Below, one piece after another: positions 54,532 through 62,838 of a DNA stretch of 64,000 nt. This DNA is from Sphingobacteriales bacterium UTBCD1. GTDB taxonomy: Bacteria; Bacteroidota; Bacteroidia; Chitinophagales; Chitinophagaceae. The notes under the pieces were generated by a model. It did no database searches and was not told the DNA's origin. It saw only the letters and a list, made by a program, of their open reading frames with translations. Location: the NCBI GenBank assembly GCA_002066995.1, contig MWTC01000019.1:59730-123729 (forward strand), written 5' to 3'. Within the stretch, counting starts at the first letter, position 1. Every line of letters starts with the position of its first letter. The position numbers and the translations under genes are program-made.

Positions 54532-54888
54532 TTACTGCCCGTTGTAGATCACACCTGTGGTGGCCGTTTCTTTCAGTTCTATTCGGTTAAGAGCAGGCAG
54601 CGTTGATTTTATATGGTTCCACAACCAGACAGAAATATTTTCTGCAGTCGGGTTTTCAAGTCCTTCTATGTCATTTAAAAGTTTGTGATCCAGCTGATCA
54701 ATAACCGGTGATATGATGTTTTTTATTTCTTTGAAATCCATTATCCATCCGATTTCTTTATCCGGTGTCCCTTTTATGTAAACTCTTAAGGTATATGTAT
54801 GCCCGTGTAACTGCCTGCATTTATGTTCTTCCGGAACATTTGGAAGAAAGTGTGCCGAATCAAAACTAAATTCTTTGTAAATCTCCAT
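54532..54888 (-). CDS. queD: 6-carboxy-5,6,7,8-tetrahydropterin synthase
   Basis: QueD makes the 6-carboxytetrahydropterin precursor of queuosine and other 7-deazapurines. The zinc site is H13 (S-A-H) with H28 and H30 in L-H-G-H, and the catalytic Cys is C24 (C-R-Q-L-H-G-H). Other marks are D-F-K-E-I, L-D-H-K-L-L-N and P-T-A-E-N-I. Length 118 aa is standard. An exact -7 element lies 16 bp upstream; no other queuosine genes are adjacent. Confidence 0.94.
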   Translation of the reverse strand: MEIYKEFSFDSAHFLPNVPEEHKCRQLHGHTYTLRVYIKGTPDKEIGWIMDFKEIKNIISPVIDQLDHKLLNDIEGLENPTAENISVWLWNHIKSTLPALNRIELKETATTGVIYNGQ

Positions 54889-54904
54889 AGTGTAAATTTG
54901 AGCG

Positions 54905-54912
54905 CAAATATA
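54905..54912 (-). promoter_or_regulatory. Predicted queD promoter -7 element (TATATTTG)
   Basis: Exact minus-strand TAnnTTTG 16 bp before the ATG. No preQ1 riboswitch-like structure was recognised in the short leader. Confidence 0.5.
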
Positions 54913-54960
54913 TGCACAAGCTATACTCAGAAGTGATAATGATCATCTAAATTGACCTTC

Positions 54961-55446
54961 ATGAAATATAAAGTGCCGGCCGGAGCCCGGATTGGCCATG
55001 TTCATCTGAAAGTAGCCGACCTGGACCGGTCATTAAAATTTTACCATGATATTTTAGGTTTTGAAATACAGCAGAGATTTGGGGAAAGTGCTGTATTTAT
55101 TTCAGCAGGCGGCTACCATCATCACATAGGATTAAATACCTGGCATAGTAAGAATGCGGGTCCTGCTCCTGATTATGCGGCCGGGTTATATCATTTGGCA
55201 ATACTATATCCGGAACGAAAAGATTTGGCGATCATCTTAAAAAGATTGATTGATGCTGACTATCCATTAAGCGGGGCAGCAGATCATGGTGTGTCTGAAG
55301 CTATTTACCTGGATGATCCGGATCATAATGGTGTGGAATTATATTGGGATAAACCTGAAGAAAGCTGGCCCAGGGATGCCCTGGGAAAATTACAGATGGT
55401 AACAGAACCACTGAACTTAAAAGCATTAGTTCAACTTGCCGGATAA
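54961..55446 (+). CDS. VOC family glyoxalase/dioxygenase-like protein
   Basis: Vicinal-oxygen-chelate fold enzyme, metal dependent, substrate unknown. The ATG at 54961 is chosen; a TTG three codons earlier is in frame. Metal ligands appear as G-H-V-H-L-K-V near residue 13-19 and G-V-E-L-Y-W-D near residue 123-129. The paired beta-alpha-beta-beta-beta modules with Y-H-D-I-L-G-F-E and G-Y-H-H-H-I-G are typical of catechol 2,3-dioxygenase-like proteins. Length 161 aa. The 3' end overlaps the convergent ispE gene by 21 bp. Confidence 0.9.
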   Translation: MKYKVPAGARIGHVHLKVADLDRSLKFYHDILGFEIQQRFGESAVFISAGGYHHHIGLNTWHSKNAGPAPDYAAGLYHLAILYPERKDLAIILKRLIDADYPLSGAADHGVSEAIYLDDPDHNGVELYWDKPEESWPRDALGKLQMVTEPLNLKALVQLAG

Positions 55447-56265
55447 TTCTTTTATGAAATAATGAGCCGGAAAAGAGAACCTGGTTTCCATGTCTTTTTT
55501 GAAAATGCCGAATACGGTGCTTCCGCTTCCTGACATGGAGGCAAAAAGGGAATTCGAATTATATAAATTCTCTTTAATGCTTTTTATCTCAGGGAAGTTT
55601 TTAAAAACCGGCGCTTCAAAATCATTGAACAATTCGTCTTTCCAGGTTTCAACAGGCTGGAGAAGGATTTCTTTTATAGAGCGAACCGGCAGGGTGGGAG
55701 AGACCTGTGCGTAAGCCCATGCCGTATTGACGTGAATGCCCGGGTTAATCAATACAAATTTGTAATCACCCAGATTTCTTTCTAACGGCGCCATTACTTC
55801 ACCTCTTCCTGTTGCAATACAAGGTATGTTTAAAATAAAAAACGGGCAGTCGCTTCCTAATTGAAGAGCATAGCGCAGCAACTGTTCATTATTTAATCCC
55901 AGATTGAATTTTTCGTTAATTAATTTTAATGTAAATGCTCCATCTGCACTGCCACCGCCTAATCCTGCACCCGCCGGGATTATTTTATGCAAATGCATTT
56001 TCACCGGTGTTATCCGGGGAAAGTCTTTTTTTAGAAGATGATAAGCTTTGACACAAATATTTTCTTCTTCAGGAATTTCTGGCAGAATGCCACTCAATGA
56101 AAGTTGTACCGGTGCTGACGGAGATTGACTGCTTTCAGCGATTAATTCCAAAGCATCCTTTATCTGCAAAGGGTAAAAAGCCGTTTCGATATTATGAAAC
56201 CCATCTGATCTTTTGCCGAGAACACGAAGCCCGAGATTTATTTTGCAGTTAGGGAAAATGATCAT
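55426..56265 (-). CDS. ispE: 4-diphosphocytidyl-2-C-methyl-D-erythritol kinase
   Basis: GHMP kinase of the non-mevalonate (MEP) isoprenoid pathway. The ATP-binding glycine-rich motif P-A-G-A-G-L-G-G-G-S-A-D-G is at about 91-104, and the early C-K-I-N-L-G-L and C-terminal M-S-G-S-G-S-T-V-F-G motifs are intact. Length 279 aa. Presence implies MEP rather than mevalonate synthesis of isoprenoids. Its stop overlaps the VOC gene's end. Confidence 0.95.
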   Translation of the reverse strand: MIIFPNCKINLGLRVLGKRSDGFHNIETAFYPLQIKDALELIAESSQSPSAPVQLSLSGILPEIPEEENICVKAYHLLKKDFPRITPVKMHLHKIIPAGAGLGGGSADGAFTLKLINEKFNLGLNNEQLLRYALQLGSDCPFFILNIPCIATGRGEVMAPLERNLGDYKFVLINPGIHVNTAWAYAQVSPTLPVRSIKEILLQPVETWKDELFNDFEAPVFKNFPEIKSIKENLYNSNSLFASMSGSGSTVFGIFKKDMETRFSFPAHYFIKELSGKLN

Positions 56266-56332
56266 GTATTAATAATGAAAAGTAAAATGTGAAAAATAAG
56301 TAATGAGCGATTGTGATGATTATCCTGTTCGG

Positions 56333-56929
56333 TTATTTCTTTTTCCTGTTATTGATCTCATCACGGATGGCAATTGCACGTATATAATCTTCTTTTTCCA
56401 GCACCTCGCTCAGAAGGCTATTTAATTCTTCAATGGTCATTGATCTCAGGTCCGTCTTTTCTGCAGTTTCCTTCTCAACTGATTCCTGTTTTACTTTTTT
56501 CTTCTTTCCCGGAGGATTATCTTCCATTAAAATTCCGGCACTTTCAAGAATATTTTCATAAGTATAAATCGGGCAACCAAAACGTACTGCCAGGGCCAAA
56601 GCATCCGATGTCCGTGAATCAATTTCCACAGTGTCATTTTCAGAAGAGCAAACAAGTTTTGAATAAAATATTCCTTCCTGCAGGTCGCTAATGATTATTT
56701 CGTGTAAATCAATTCCAAAAGCATTCATGAAATTTTTCATCAGATCGTGAGTAAGTGGACGGCTTGGCTGCATCTTTTCCAGTGCAACGGCAATTGCCTG
56801 CGCTTCGAACCCGCCAATCACAATCGGCAGGCGGCGAAGGCCATTGATCTCACCCAATACTACAGCGTAAGAATGAGTTTGGGTAATACTATGTGATAAA
56901 GCAACGATTTCCAGTTCTATCTTCTTCAT
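56333..56929 (-). CDS. Bifunctional nuclease (DUF151) family protein with C-terminal UVR-like motif
   Basis: Family related to the plant/thermophile bifunctional nuclease BFN domain. The ATG at 56929 (MKKIELEI) is used: the longer frame upstream crosses the predicted promoter. The BFN domain (about 1-130) includes L-P-I-V-I-G-G-F-E-A-Q-A-I-A and S-R-T-S-D-A-L-A-L-A-V-R. After a lysine-rich linker (about 145-165) come E-E-L-N-S-L-L-x-E-V-L-E-K-E-D-Y-I-R-A-I-A-I-R-D-E-I, a UvrB/UVR-like helical pair. Length 198 aa. Catalysis in bacteria is unproven for most members. Confidence 0.88.
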   Translation of the reverse strand: MKKIELEIVALSHSITQTHSYAVVLGEINGLRRLPIVIGGFEAQAIAVALEKMQPSRPLTHDLMKNFMNAFGIDLHEIIISDLQEGIFYSKLVCSSENDTVEIDSRTSDALALAVRFGCPIYTYENILESAGILMEDNPPGKKKKVKQESVEKETAEKTDLRSMTIEELNSLLSEVLEKEDYIRAIAIRDEINNRKKK

Positions 56930-56968
56930 TATACCGTCTTTAATAAGGGCTGGCCCTGCTTTGACGTA

Positions 56969-56976
56969 CAAATATA
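56969..56976 (-). promoter_or_regulatory. Predicted promoter -7 element (TATATTTG) of the bifunctional nuclease gene
   Basis: Exact minus-strand match 39 bp before the ATG. It starts inside the T-run of the etfA terminator, which means the two elements are tightly packed. Confidence 0.5.
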
Positions 56977-57006
56977 AAAATTAAAGCCTTCAGTTCTGAA
57001 GGCTTT
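56976..57006 (-). terminator. Rho-independent terminator of the etfBA operon
   Basis: 11-bp stem (AAAGCCTTCAG / CTGAAGGCTTT, 56983-56993 and 56996-57006) with a very short loop and a minus-strand T-run, 42 bp after the etfA stop. Confidence 0.8.
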
Positions 57007-57048
57007 TCAAATGATTTACAATCTTATTATGCACAGTTTCACATTAGT

Positions 57049-58014
57049 TTAAACTACTCCTTTCAGCTTTTTTACGGCATCAGTAAACTTTGGCACAACT
57101 TCAAAAGCATCTCCCACGATTCCATAGTCTGCTGCTTTGAAGAAAGGCGCTTCAGGATCTTTGTTGATGACCACAATGATCTTGCTGTGATTCACTCCGG
57201 CAAGATGCTGAATAGCTCCCGATATGCCAACAGCAATATACAGGTTAGGTGCAATAGTTACTCCGGTCTGGCCTACATGTTCACTATGTGGGCGCCAATG
57301 AGCATCTGCAACTGGCCGGCTGCAGGCTAAAGCAGCATGCAATGTTTTGGCCAGGTCTTCCAGCATGCCCCAGTTTTCAGGGCCTTTCAATCCTCTTCCT
57401 CCGCTGACTACAATATCCGCTTCGGTCAAAGGTACTTCACCGCTTGCTTTGGTGGTTTTGATTACATTGACTTTTGAAGCAACATCCGGTGAAGTGAAAG
57501 AAACAACTTCTGCAATGCCTTCTTTTGTTTCAATTTTATAAGCATTGGGGTTAAGAGCAATGATCTTTATTTCAGTTTTTACAGAAACATGCGCAGAGGC
57601 TTTCCCCGAAAAAACTGTTTTCTTCACTATGAAACCAGTACCTGTATCAGGCAAAGAAACAGCGCCGCTTACCAGGCCGGCTTTTAAACAGACCGATAAT
57701 CCCGGGGCAATGGCTTTGCCATTTAAATTATTGGAGAATATAATCAGCTTTGCGCCTGTTGCTTTAGCTGCCTGTGCCAGTACTTTAGTGTAAAGCTGTG
57801 CATCTGTGTGGTTCAACGAAGCATTGTTTGCATGATGGACTTTCTTCAACCCATATTTGCCTAATGAAGAAAGATCGTCTTTTACTTCTCCCAGCACAAC
57901 TGCTTCGGCTGTTGTTCCGGTTTGTTCTGCAATTTTTACACCATAGCAGATTGCTTCCAGCGAAGCTTTTTTAACATGGCCATCGGCAGTATCAATAAAG
58001 ATCAGAACAGGCAT
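57049..58014 (-). CDS. etfA: Electron transfer flavoprotein subunit alpha
   Basis: FAD-binding subunit of the ETF heterodimer that passes electrons from acyl-CoA dehydrogenases to the quinone pool. The C-terminal FAD domain shows the family signatures S-G-G-R-G-L-K-G-P-E-N, R-P-V-A-D-A-H-W-R-P-H-S-E-H-V-G-Q-T-G, and G-I-S-G-A-I-Q-H-L-A-G, then N-K-D-P-E-A-P-F-F. Length 321 aa is usual. It follows etfB by 30 bp as the second gene of the operon. Confidence 0.96.
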   Translation of the reverse strand: MPVLIFIDTADGHVKKASLEAICYGVKIAEQTGTTAEAVVLGEVKDDLSSLGKYGLKKVHHANNASLNHTDAQLYTKVLAQAAKATGAKLIIFSNNLNGKAIAPGLSVCLKAGLVSGAVSLPDTGTGFIVKKTVFSGKASAHVSVKTEIKIIALNPNAYKIETKEGIAEVVSFTSPDVASKVNVIKTTKASGEVPLTEADIVVSGGRGLKGPENWGMLEDLAKTLHAALACSRPVADAHWRPHSEHVGQTGVTIAPNLYIAVGISGAIQHLAGVNHSKIIVVINKDPEAPFFKAADYGIVGDAFEVVPKFTDAVKKLKGVV

Positions 58015-58044
58015 ATTATAAGTTTAATTTTTTTAAAAATTTAT

Positions 58045-58788
58045 TTAAAATGCTTTTGCTTCTTCATGCAGTAGCCGGACCAGCTCTTCAGGCTGATCGG
58101 CAGGCACCAGTTTCACCCCTGCCTTTGCGGGGGGCAATTCAAAACGAATATAGCTGGTCAGCGAATCTGCAGTAACCGGCTCCACAACTTTCAGAGGTTT
58201 TGTGCGGGCAGCCATGATGCCTCGCATATTAGGAATACGTTGTTCTGCCACACCTGCCTGGCAACTGACAACGAGAGGTAAGGTTACTTCACACACTTCT
58301 TCACCGCCTTCAATCTCACGGGTGATTGTTGCATTTGTTCCTGTTAATTCAAATTTTGTAGCATGTGATACAAAAGGCAGATCGAGAAATTCTGCCACCA
58401 TTCCCCCGATGGACGATCCGTTGTAGTCAATTGTTTCTTTACCGGTGAAGACCAGGTCATAACCGCCCTGCCTTGCTATTTCAGAAATTTGTGAAGCTAT
58501 GTAAAAGCTATCTGTGCTGTCGGCATTGACCCGGATGGCTTCATCTCCGCCAAGCGCAAGGGCTTTACGGATTACAGGTTCTGCATCTGCTCCTGCTATT
58601 GTCACCAGGTGAATGACAGTGGAGGCGTCCGCTTCTTTCAGCTCGATGGCACGAACCAGGCAATACCATTCATCATAAGGATTAATGATCCATTGTACTC
58701 CGCCGGTATCGAATTTCGTGTTGTTATCCGTGAAAGCTATTTTTGCTGTGGTATCCGGTGTTTTACTGATACAGACAAGTATCTTCAT
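58045..58788 (-). CDS. etfB: Electron transfer flavoprotein subunit beta
   Basis: AMP-binding partner of EtfA. The N-terminal V-C-I-S-K-T-P-D-T-T-A-K and the signature G-K-E-T-I-D-Y-N-G-S-S-I-G-G, with L-P-L-V-V-S-C-Q-A-G-V-A-E-Q-R, are characteristic. Length 247 aa. First gene of the etfBA operon, with an exact -7 element 47 bp upstream of the start. Confidence 0.96.
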   Translation of the reverse strand: MKILVCISKTPDTTAKIAFTDNNTKFDTGGVQWIINPYDEWYCLVRAIELKEADASTVIHLVTIAGADAEPVIRKALALGGDEAIRVNADSTDSFYIASQISEIARQGGYDLVFTGKETIDYNGSSIGGMVAEFLDLPFVSHATKFELTGTNATITREIEGGEEVCEVTLPLVVSCQAGVAEQRIPNMRGIMAARTKPLKVVEPVTADSLTSYIRFELPPAKAGVKLVPADQPEELVRLLHEEAKAF

Positions 58789-58835
58789 GAACGAGTTATT
58801 GAGGATGATAAAAAAGGTTGTTTATGCAACCAACG

Positions 58836-58843
58836 CAAAGATA
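58836..58843 (-). promoter_or_regulatory. Predicted etfBA promoter -7 element (TATCTTTG)
   Basis: Exact minus-strand TAnnTTTG, 47 bp before the etfB ATG in the divergent gap with tilS. Confidence 0.55.
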
Positions 58844-58956
58844 AGGGAAACACTTTTTAAAGTGAAAATTTGAGTTTAAAATTAGCGGTAATTGATAACC
58901 GGGAACTTTAGTAAAATGTTTTTTTTGGATGGATTTTCACAATGGGTATTCTGATA

Positions 58957-60342
58957 ATGGATCTGTTACAAAAATATAAGGATTTTATTAGCAGTAATGT
59001 CCTTTTTACCCCAAAGGATAAATTATTGCTTGCCGTGAGCGGCGGGATAGATTCTGTTGTACTCTGTGATCTTACAAAACGGGCAGGATATGAATTTGCA
59101 ATTGCTCATTGTAATTTTCAGTTGCGGGGACAGGAAAGCGAGCGGGATAAAGCTTTTGTGATCGGGCTGGCCAGAGAATACGGGGTGGAGTGCCAGGTAA
59201 ATAACTTTGACACAAAAAAATATGCGGCTGAAAATAAAATCTCCATACAGGAAGCAGCAAGAAAGCTCCGTTACGGCTGGTTTGAGGATATTCTCGGGAA
59301 CCATGATCCCCCGCTGGCATGGCTTCTTACCGCCCATCATGCTGATGATAATATTGAAACCGTGATGCTGAATTTTTTCCGGGGTACGGGGATCAAAGGA
59401 TTAAAGGGAATGGAACTGAGGCAAGGGAAGGTTGTCAGACCTTTGTTGTTTGCACACAGAATGGAGCTGGAAAAATATGTTTCCGATAACCGGCTAAGTT
59501 TTGTAACAGACAGCAGCAATTTAAAAGAAGAGTATAGCAGGAATTATTTTCGTTTAAGTGTGATCCCCATGTTGGAAAAAATTTTCCCGGAAGTGAAAAA
59601 AAATGTTTTACAGAATATTGAACGGTTCAGGGAAGTAGCATTGCTGTATGAAGAAGCTGTGGCAGCAAATAAAAGAAAATTATTGGAGTATAGGGAAGGG
59701 GCGATCTATATCCCGGTGCTGAAATTGAAAAAAATAAAACCTTTAAGAACTGTTCTTTATGAAATTTCAAAAGAATGGGATTTCAGCACTCACCAGGTGG
59801 ATGATATTATCCGTTTGCTGGACAGTGATACCGGGAAGTATATTCATTCAGCATCGCATCAGATTTTAAAAAACAGGAACTGGCTCATTATTACCCTTCA
59901 CGGTTCTGATGGTGCCGGAATGATTCTGGTTGAAGAGGAGACGGGGGAAGTAAGATTCCCGTCAGAAGGAGGTAAAGATAATTATTTGAAGTTCACAAAT
60001 ATCGTTCCGGCTGAATTCAGTATTCCTGAAAACAATCTTACCGCTTTCCTTGATGCAAAAGATATTCTCTATCCTCTTATTCTCCGGAAATGGAAAGCCG
60101 GTGATTATTTTTATCCCCTGGGAAATAAGAATCCTGCAACGGGTAAGGTGGGGAAGAAAAAGCTTGCACGTTTTTTTATTGATCAGAAACTATCCAAAGC
60201 TGATAAAGAAAAGATTTGGATACTGGAAATGAACAAAAAAATCATTTGGGTGATAGGGTTGCGGATCGATGAGCGGTTTAAGGTTACCGAAAAAACCCGG
60301 GCAATTTTAAAGATCACTTTCACTGCCGGCCGAACTGTATGA
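58957..60342 (+). CDS. tilS: tRNA(Ile)-lysidine synthase
   Basis: N-type ATP pyrophosphatase that converts C34 of tRNA-Ile (CAU) to lysidine, changing its codon specificity to AUA. The PP-loop S-G-G-I-D-S is at 28-33, with F-H-x-x-H-like H-H-A-D-D-N and G-T-G-I-K-G-L-K-G-M. The C-terminal region has the TilS-specific substrate-binding domain with R-K-W-K-A-G-D-Y-F-Y-P-L-G. The ATG at 58957 (MDLLQKY) is favoured by family length; a Met at 58942 is in frame. Length 461 aa. The 3' end overlaps the convergent rhomboid gene by 23 bp. Confidence 0.94.
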   Translation: MDLLQKYKDFISSNVLFTPKDKLLLAVSGGIDSVVLCDLTKRAGYEFAIAHCNFQLRGQESERDKAFVIGLAREYGVECQVNNFDTKKYAAENKISIQEAARKLRYGWFEDILGNHDPPLAWLLTAHHADDNIETVMLNFFRGTGIKGLKGMELRQGKVVRPLLFAHRMELEKYVSDNRLSFVTDSSNLKEEYSRNYFRLSVIPMLEKIFPEVKKNVLQNIERFREVALLYEEAVAANKRKLLEYREGAIYIPVLKLKKIKPLRTVLYEISKEWDFSTHQVDDIIRLLDSDTGKYIHSASHQILKNRNWLIITLHGSDGAGMILVEEETGEVRFPSEGGKDNYLKFTNIVPAEFSIPENNLTAFLDAKDILYPLILRKWKAGDYFYPLGNKNPATGKVGKKKLARFFIDQKLSKADKEKIWILEMNKKIIWVIGLRIDERFKVTEKTRAILKITFTAGRTV

Positions 60343-60988
60343 ACTGCTTCAGGTCCGCATTTGCTATCTGTTCTATAAATTTTTTCAGTAAGGGATAATC
60401 TGAAAACAAACTGCAGATGGCAATGGTAAATACGATGCCGAATATAGCTCCATAGATATGAGCAGAGTGGTTAATATTACCGCCGCCCCTTTTTTCAAGC
60501 CAATTGGAAACCAGGAGATACAGAATGCCAAAAATAAACCCCGCAATGAAAACTGGTATAAAAAAAAGACCAATACCCACCAGCGGGTTAAAAAGAATGC
60601 TGGCAAAGATCACTGCAGATACAGCGCCGGATGCCCCGAGGCTCCTGTAGTAATAATCGTTCTTGTGCCTGGAAAAAGTAGGAAGAAGACTGAAAAATAA
60701 TGCCAGAACATAAAGTAACAGGTAAAGAAGCTTTCCTTTTTCATCAAACAGGATCAGAAAGTCTTTTTCTACTATGTCGCCAAACAGATACAATGCCAGC
60801 ATATTAAAAATTAGGTGACCGGCATCCGCATGTATGAGTCCGCAGGTAAAAAACCGGTACCATTGTTTTTGTTGCGTGATGGCGGGCGGATAAAATATCA
60901 GGTCGTCAATGAGTTTCTTGTTACTGAATCCGCCAAAAGAAACCAGGGCAGTAATGATGATGATGATCAATGTTATTGAGAAATGCAT
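60320..60988 (-). CDS. Rhomboid family intramembrane serine protease
   Basis: Membrane protease with six hydrophobic segments that cuts transmembrane substrates. The catalytic Ser is S120 in G-A-S-G-A-V-S-A and the catalytic His is H177 in H-S-A-H-I-Y-G-A-I-F-G. N-terminal marks are H-A-D-A-G-H-L-I-F-N-M (about 53-63), the usual rhomboid H-x-x-x-x-H-L-x-x-N. Length 222 aa. Exact -7 element 19 bp upstream. Substrates are unknown. Confidence 0.92.
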   Translation of the reverse strand: MHFSITLIIIIITALVSFGGFSNKKLIDDLIFYPPAITQQKQWYRFFTCGLIHADAGHLIFNMLALYLFGDIVEKDFLILFDEKGKLLYLLLYVLALFFSLLPTFSRHKNDYYYRSLGASGAVSAVIFASILFNPLVGIGLFFIPVFIAGFIFGILYLLVSNWLEKRGGGNINHSAHIYGAIFGIVFTIAICSLFSDYPLLKKFIEQIANADLKQFIQFGRQ

Positions 60989-61007
60989 TTGTTTGGCTTG
61001 AGAAGAT

Positions 61008-61015
61008 CAAATCTA
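61008..61015 (-). promoter_or_regulatory. Predicted rhomboid-gene promoter -7 element (TAGATTTG)
   Basis: Exact minus-strand TAnnTTTG 19 bp before the ATG, in the 52-bp gap after the rlmH stop. Confidence 0.45.
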
Positions 61016-61040
61016 AACACCCGTTACTGAAAAAGGAAAT

Positions 61041-61514
61041 TTATTTGTGATGATATTTTTCATGATTCAGGATGGTGCAGGCACGGTACACCTGCTCTGA
61101 AAGTATCAGCCGTACCAGTTGATGCGGGAATGTAAGTGATGAGAGGCTCCATACCTGTTGTGCTTTTTTCAATACCGATTCGTCAAGGCCGTAAATTCCG
61201 CCAATAAGAAACACGATATTCTTCACACTTTCATTAGCCCTTTGCTGAATGAATTTTGCCAGCCCTTCTGATGTCCATTGCTTTCCATGTTCATCCAGTG
61301 CAACGAGATAGTCACCGGGGCGCAGCCAGTCAAAAATTATTTCCGATTCCTTTTTCTTCAGGTCCATTTCACTCAGCATACCGGCATTTTTCGGAAGTGG
61401 AATAATGCTCCATTGTACTTTGAAGTATTTTGAAACCCGGTTTGTGAAATCTTCCACGCCTGCTTTTACAAATGGTTCATTGTTTTTACCAATGGTCCAG
61501 AAAGATAATTTCAT
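61041..61514 (-). CDS. rlmH: 23S rRNA (pseudouridine1915-N3)-methyltransferase
   Basis: SPOUT-class methyltransferase that methylates pseudouridine 1915 in helix 69 of 23S rRNA. The family signatures F-L-I-G-G-I-Y-G-L and the C-terminal L-T-F-P-H-Q-L-V-R-L-I-L-S-E-Q-V-Y-R-A-C-T-I-L-N-H-E-K-Y-H are complete. Length 157 aa matches the usual ~155. It is a single gene; the 220 bp upstream of it (61515-61734) carry no feature I can support. Confidence 0.96.
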   Translation of the reverse strand: MKLSFWTIGKNNEPFVKAGVEDFTNRVSKYFKVQWSIIPLPKNAGMLSEMDLKKKESEIIFDWLRPGDYLVALDEHGKQWTSEGLAKFIQQRANESVKNIVFLIGGIYGLDESVLKKAQQVWSLSSLTFPHQLVRLILSEQVYRACTILNHEKYHHK

Positions 61515-61734
61515 TGGGTAAAATTAAAGATTCCCTGATTCATGAATAGTGACCTGGCTCATATAATTGATTAGCTTATATCATATTTTTTTTAGGGCAT
61601 CATGTTGCAAAGCTTTTGCTTTAGAGATAAGGCGCACAGTTTGCGGGAAAATTGCAGGAGAGAAGGTGCATGATTCTTTGAAGTGTTACTAAAATTTCAG
61701 ACCATTATTTCATGGATAGCCGGGCAGGAAGAAA

Positions 61735-62826
61735 TTATTTCCATGGTGCAGGAATCACCCCCGTACGGTCGCCATTACCTCCACGTATAATCAGGCACAA
61801 TTCAAATGTCTGCATGCGCTGGGGTGTCTCTCTTAATTTTGAAACAGTGATATCGTAAGTGATGCCCAGTTGAAAATTACCATAACTGTACCCAATATAT
61901 GGAATGATGGCATTTTTTGACCAATACCAGAGGCCAACATTTGCCAATTGGGGAAATGATTCATCAGTGGACAGGTAATAGCCTAATGCACCTCCAATCG
62001 AAAAATAACTTGCACCTGACTGGTACTGGTAGATGCCACTGGTGTTTAATACTACCTGGTCAGAAAGCATCCGTTCATAGTTGGTATGAGCAACATAGCG
62101 GGGTGCCAGAAATTCTTTGTCGTTATCCAAAACTGTTTGCTTGGGTTTATTGATATGATATGCGGAAACGCCCAGGTCAAAATTGACTCCTTCATTGATG
62201 TAACTGTAGAGCAATCCTGCGTTGACAGAAAAAAATGGTTTCATGTTTGACAATCCTGATTCACCGCTCGGAAGGCTTGCATCAAAACCGATACCGTTGA
62301 ATTGATTTTCAAAAGTGAGTTTGCTGAAATCCACCCAGCGGGTTCCATAGCTGACACCGATACCGGCACCCAGTCGTTGCTCAGCGGCGAGGTCCATTTT
62401 GATCTTACTGATATGCCTGATGCGAAAACCGTTTAATTCCGTGTTATTGCCTTCTTTAAGCCTGACATTTCCGGAAATATTCAGGGATGCAAAACTGCTT
62501 TTTACAGCCCCTGCAAGTGTCTGATCATACAATAACATGCCGCCTATGCCAATACGTGTGATTTCATCTACATAATTGTCTATTGAGTTTTGAAAAATTT
62601 TACTGTCGAAAGAAATAGTTCCGGTAGAGTAGGGATTGTTTGGGCCGATCCATTGATTACGGTAATTGGAAATGGCACGCCACTTCGAATTGATCTGTGC
62701 CGTGAGCGCCGGATTCACATTCAACGGTGAGGAAAAAAATTGTGAAAAGCCGGGATCCTGAGCCGCTGCACTTCCGCATCCTGCCAGGAAGCCAAGAGCA
62801 ACAATAATAGTATTTAGCTTTTTCAT
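61735..62826 (-). CDS. PorP/SprF family type IX secretion system membrane protein
   Basis: Outer-membrane beta-barrel linked to T9SS export; PorP/SprF-type proteins are needed for particular type B cargo in gliding Bacteroidota. A signal peptide (MKKLNTIIVALGFLAGCGSAAA) is followed by the family opening Q-D-P-G-F-S-Q-F-F-S-S-P-L-N-V-N-P-A-L-T (22-41) and R-N-Q-W (near 58). The barrel strands continue to I-P-Y-I-G-Y-S-Y-G-N-F-Q-L-G-I-T-Y-D. Length 363 aa. It starts 12 bp after the stop of the type B gene, the usual pairing. Confidence 0.92.
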   Translation of the reverse strand: MKKLNTIIVALGFLAGCGSAAAQDPGFSQFFSSPLNVNPALTAQINSKWRAISNYRNQWIGPNNPYSTGTISFDSKIFQNSIDNYVDEITRIGIGGMLLYDQTLAGAVKSSFASLNISGNVRLKEGNNTELNGFRIRHISKIKMDLAAEQRLGAGIGVSYGTRWVDFSKLTFENQFNGIGFDASLPSGESGLSNMKPFFSVNAGLLYSYINEGVNFDLGVSAYHINKPKQTVLDNDKEFLAPRYVAHTNYERMLSDQVVLNTSGIYQYQSGASYFSIGGALGYYLSTDESFPQLANVGLWYWSKNAIIPYIGYSYGNFQLGITYDITVSKLRETPQRMQTFELCLIIRGGNGDRTGVIPAPWK

Positions 62827-62838
62827 CTTAAAATGAGT

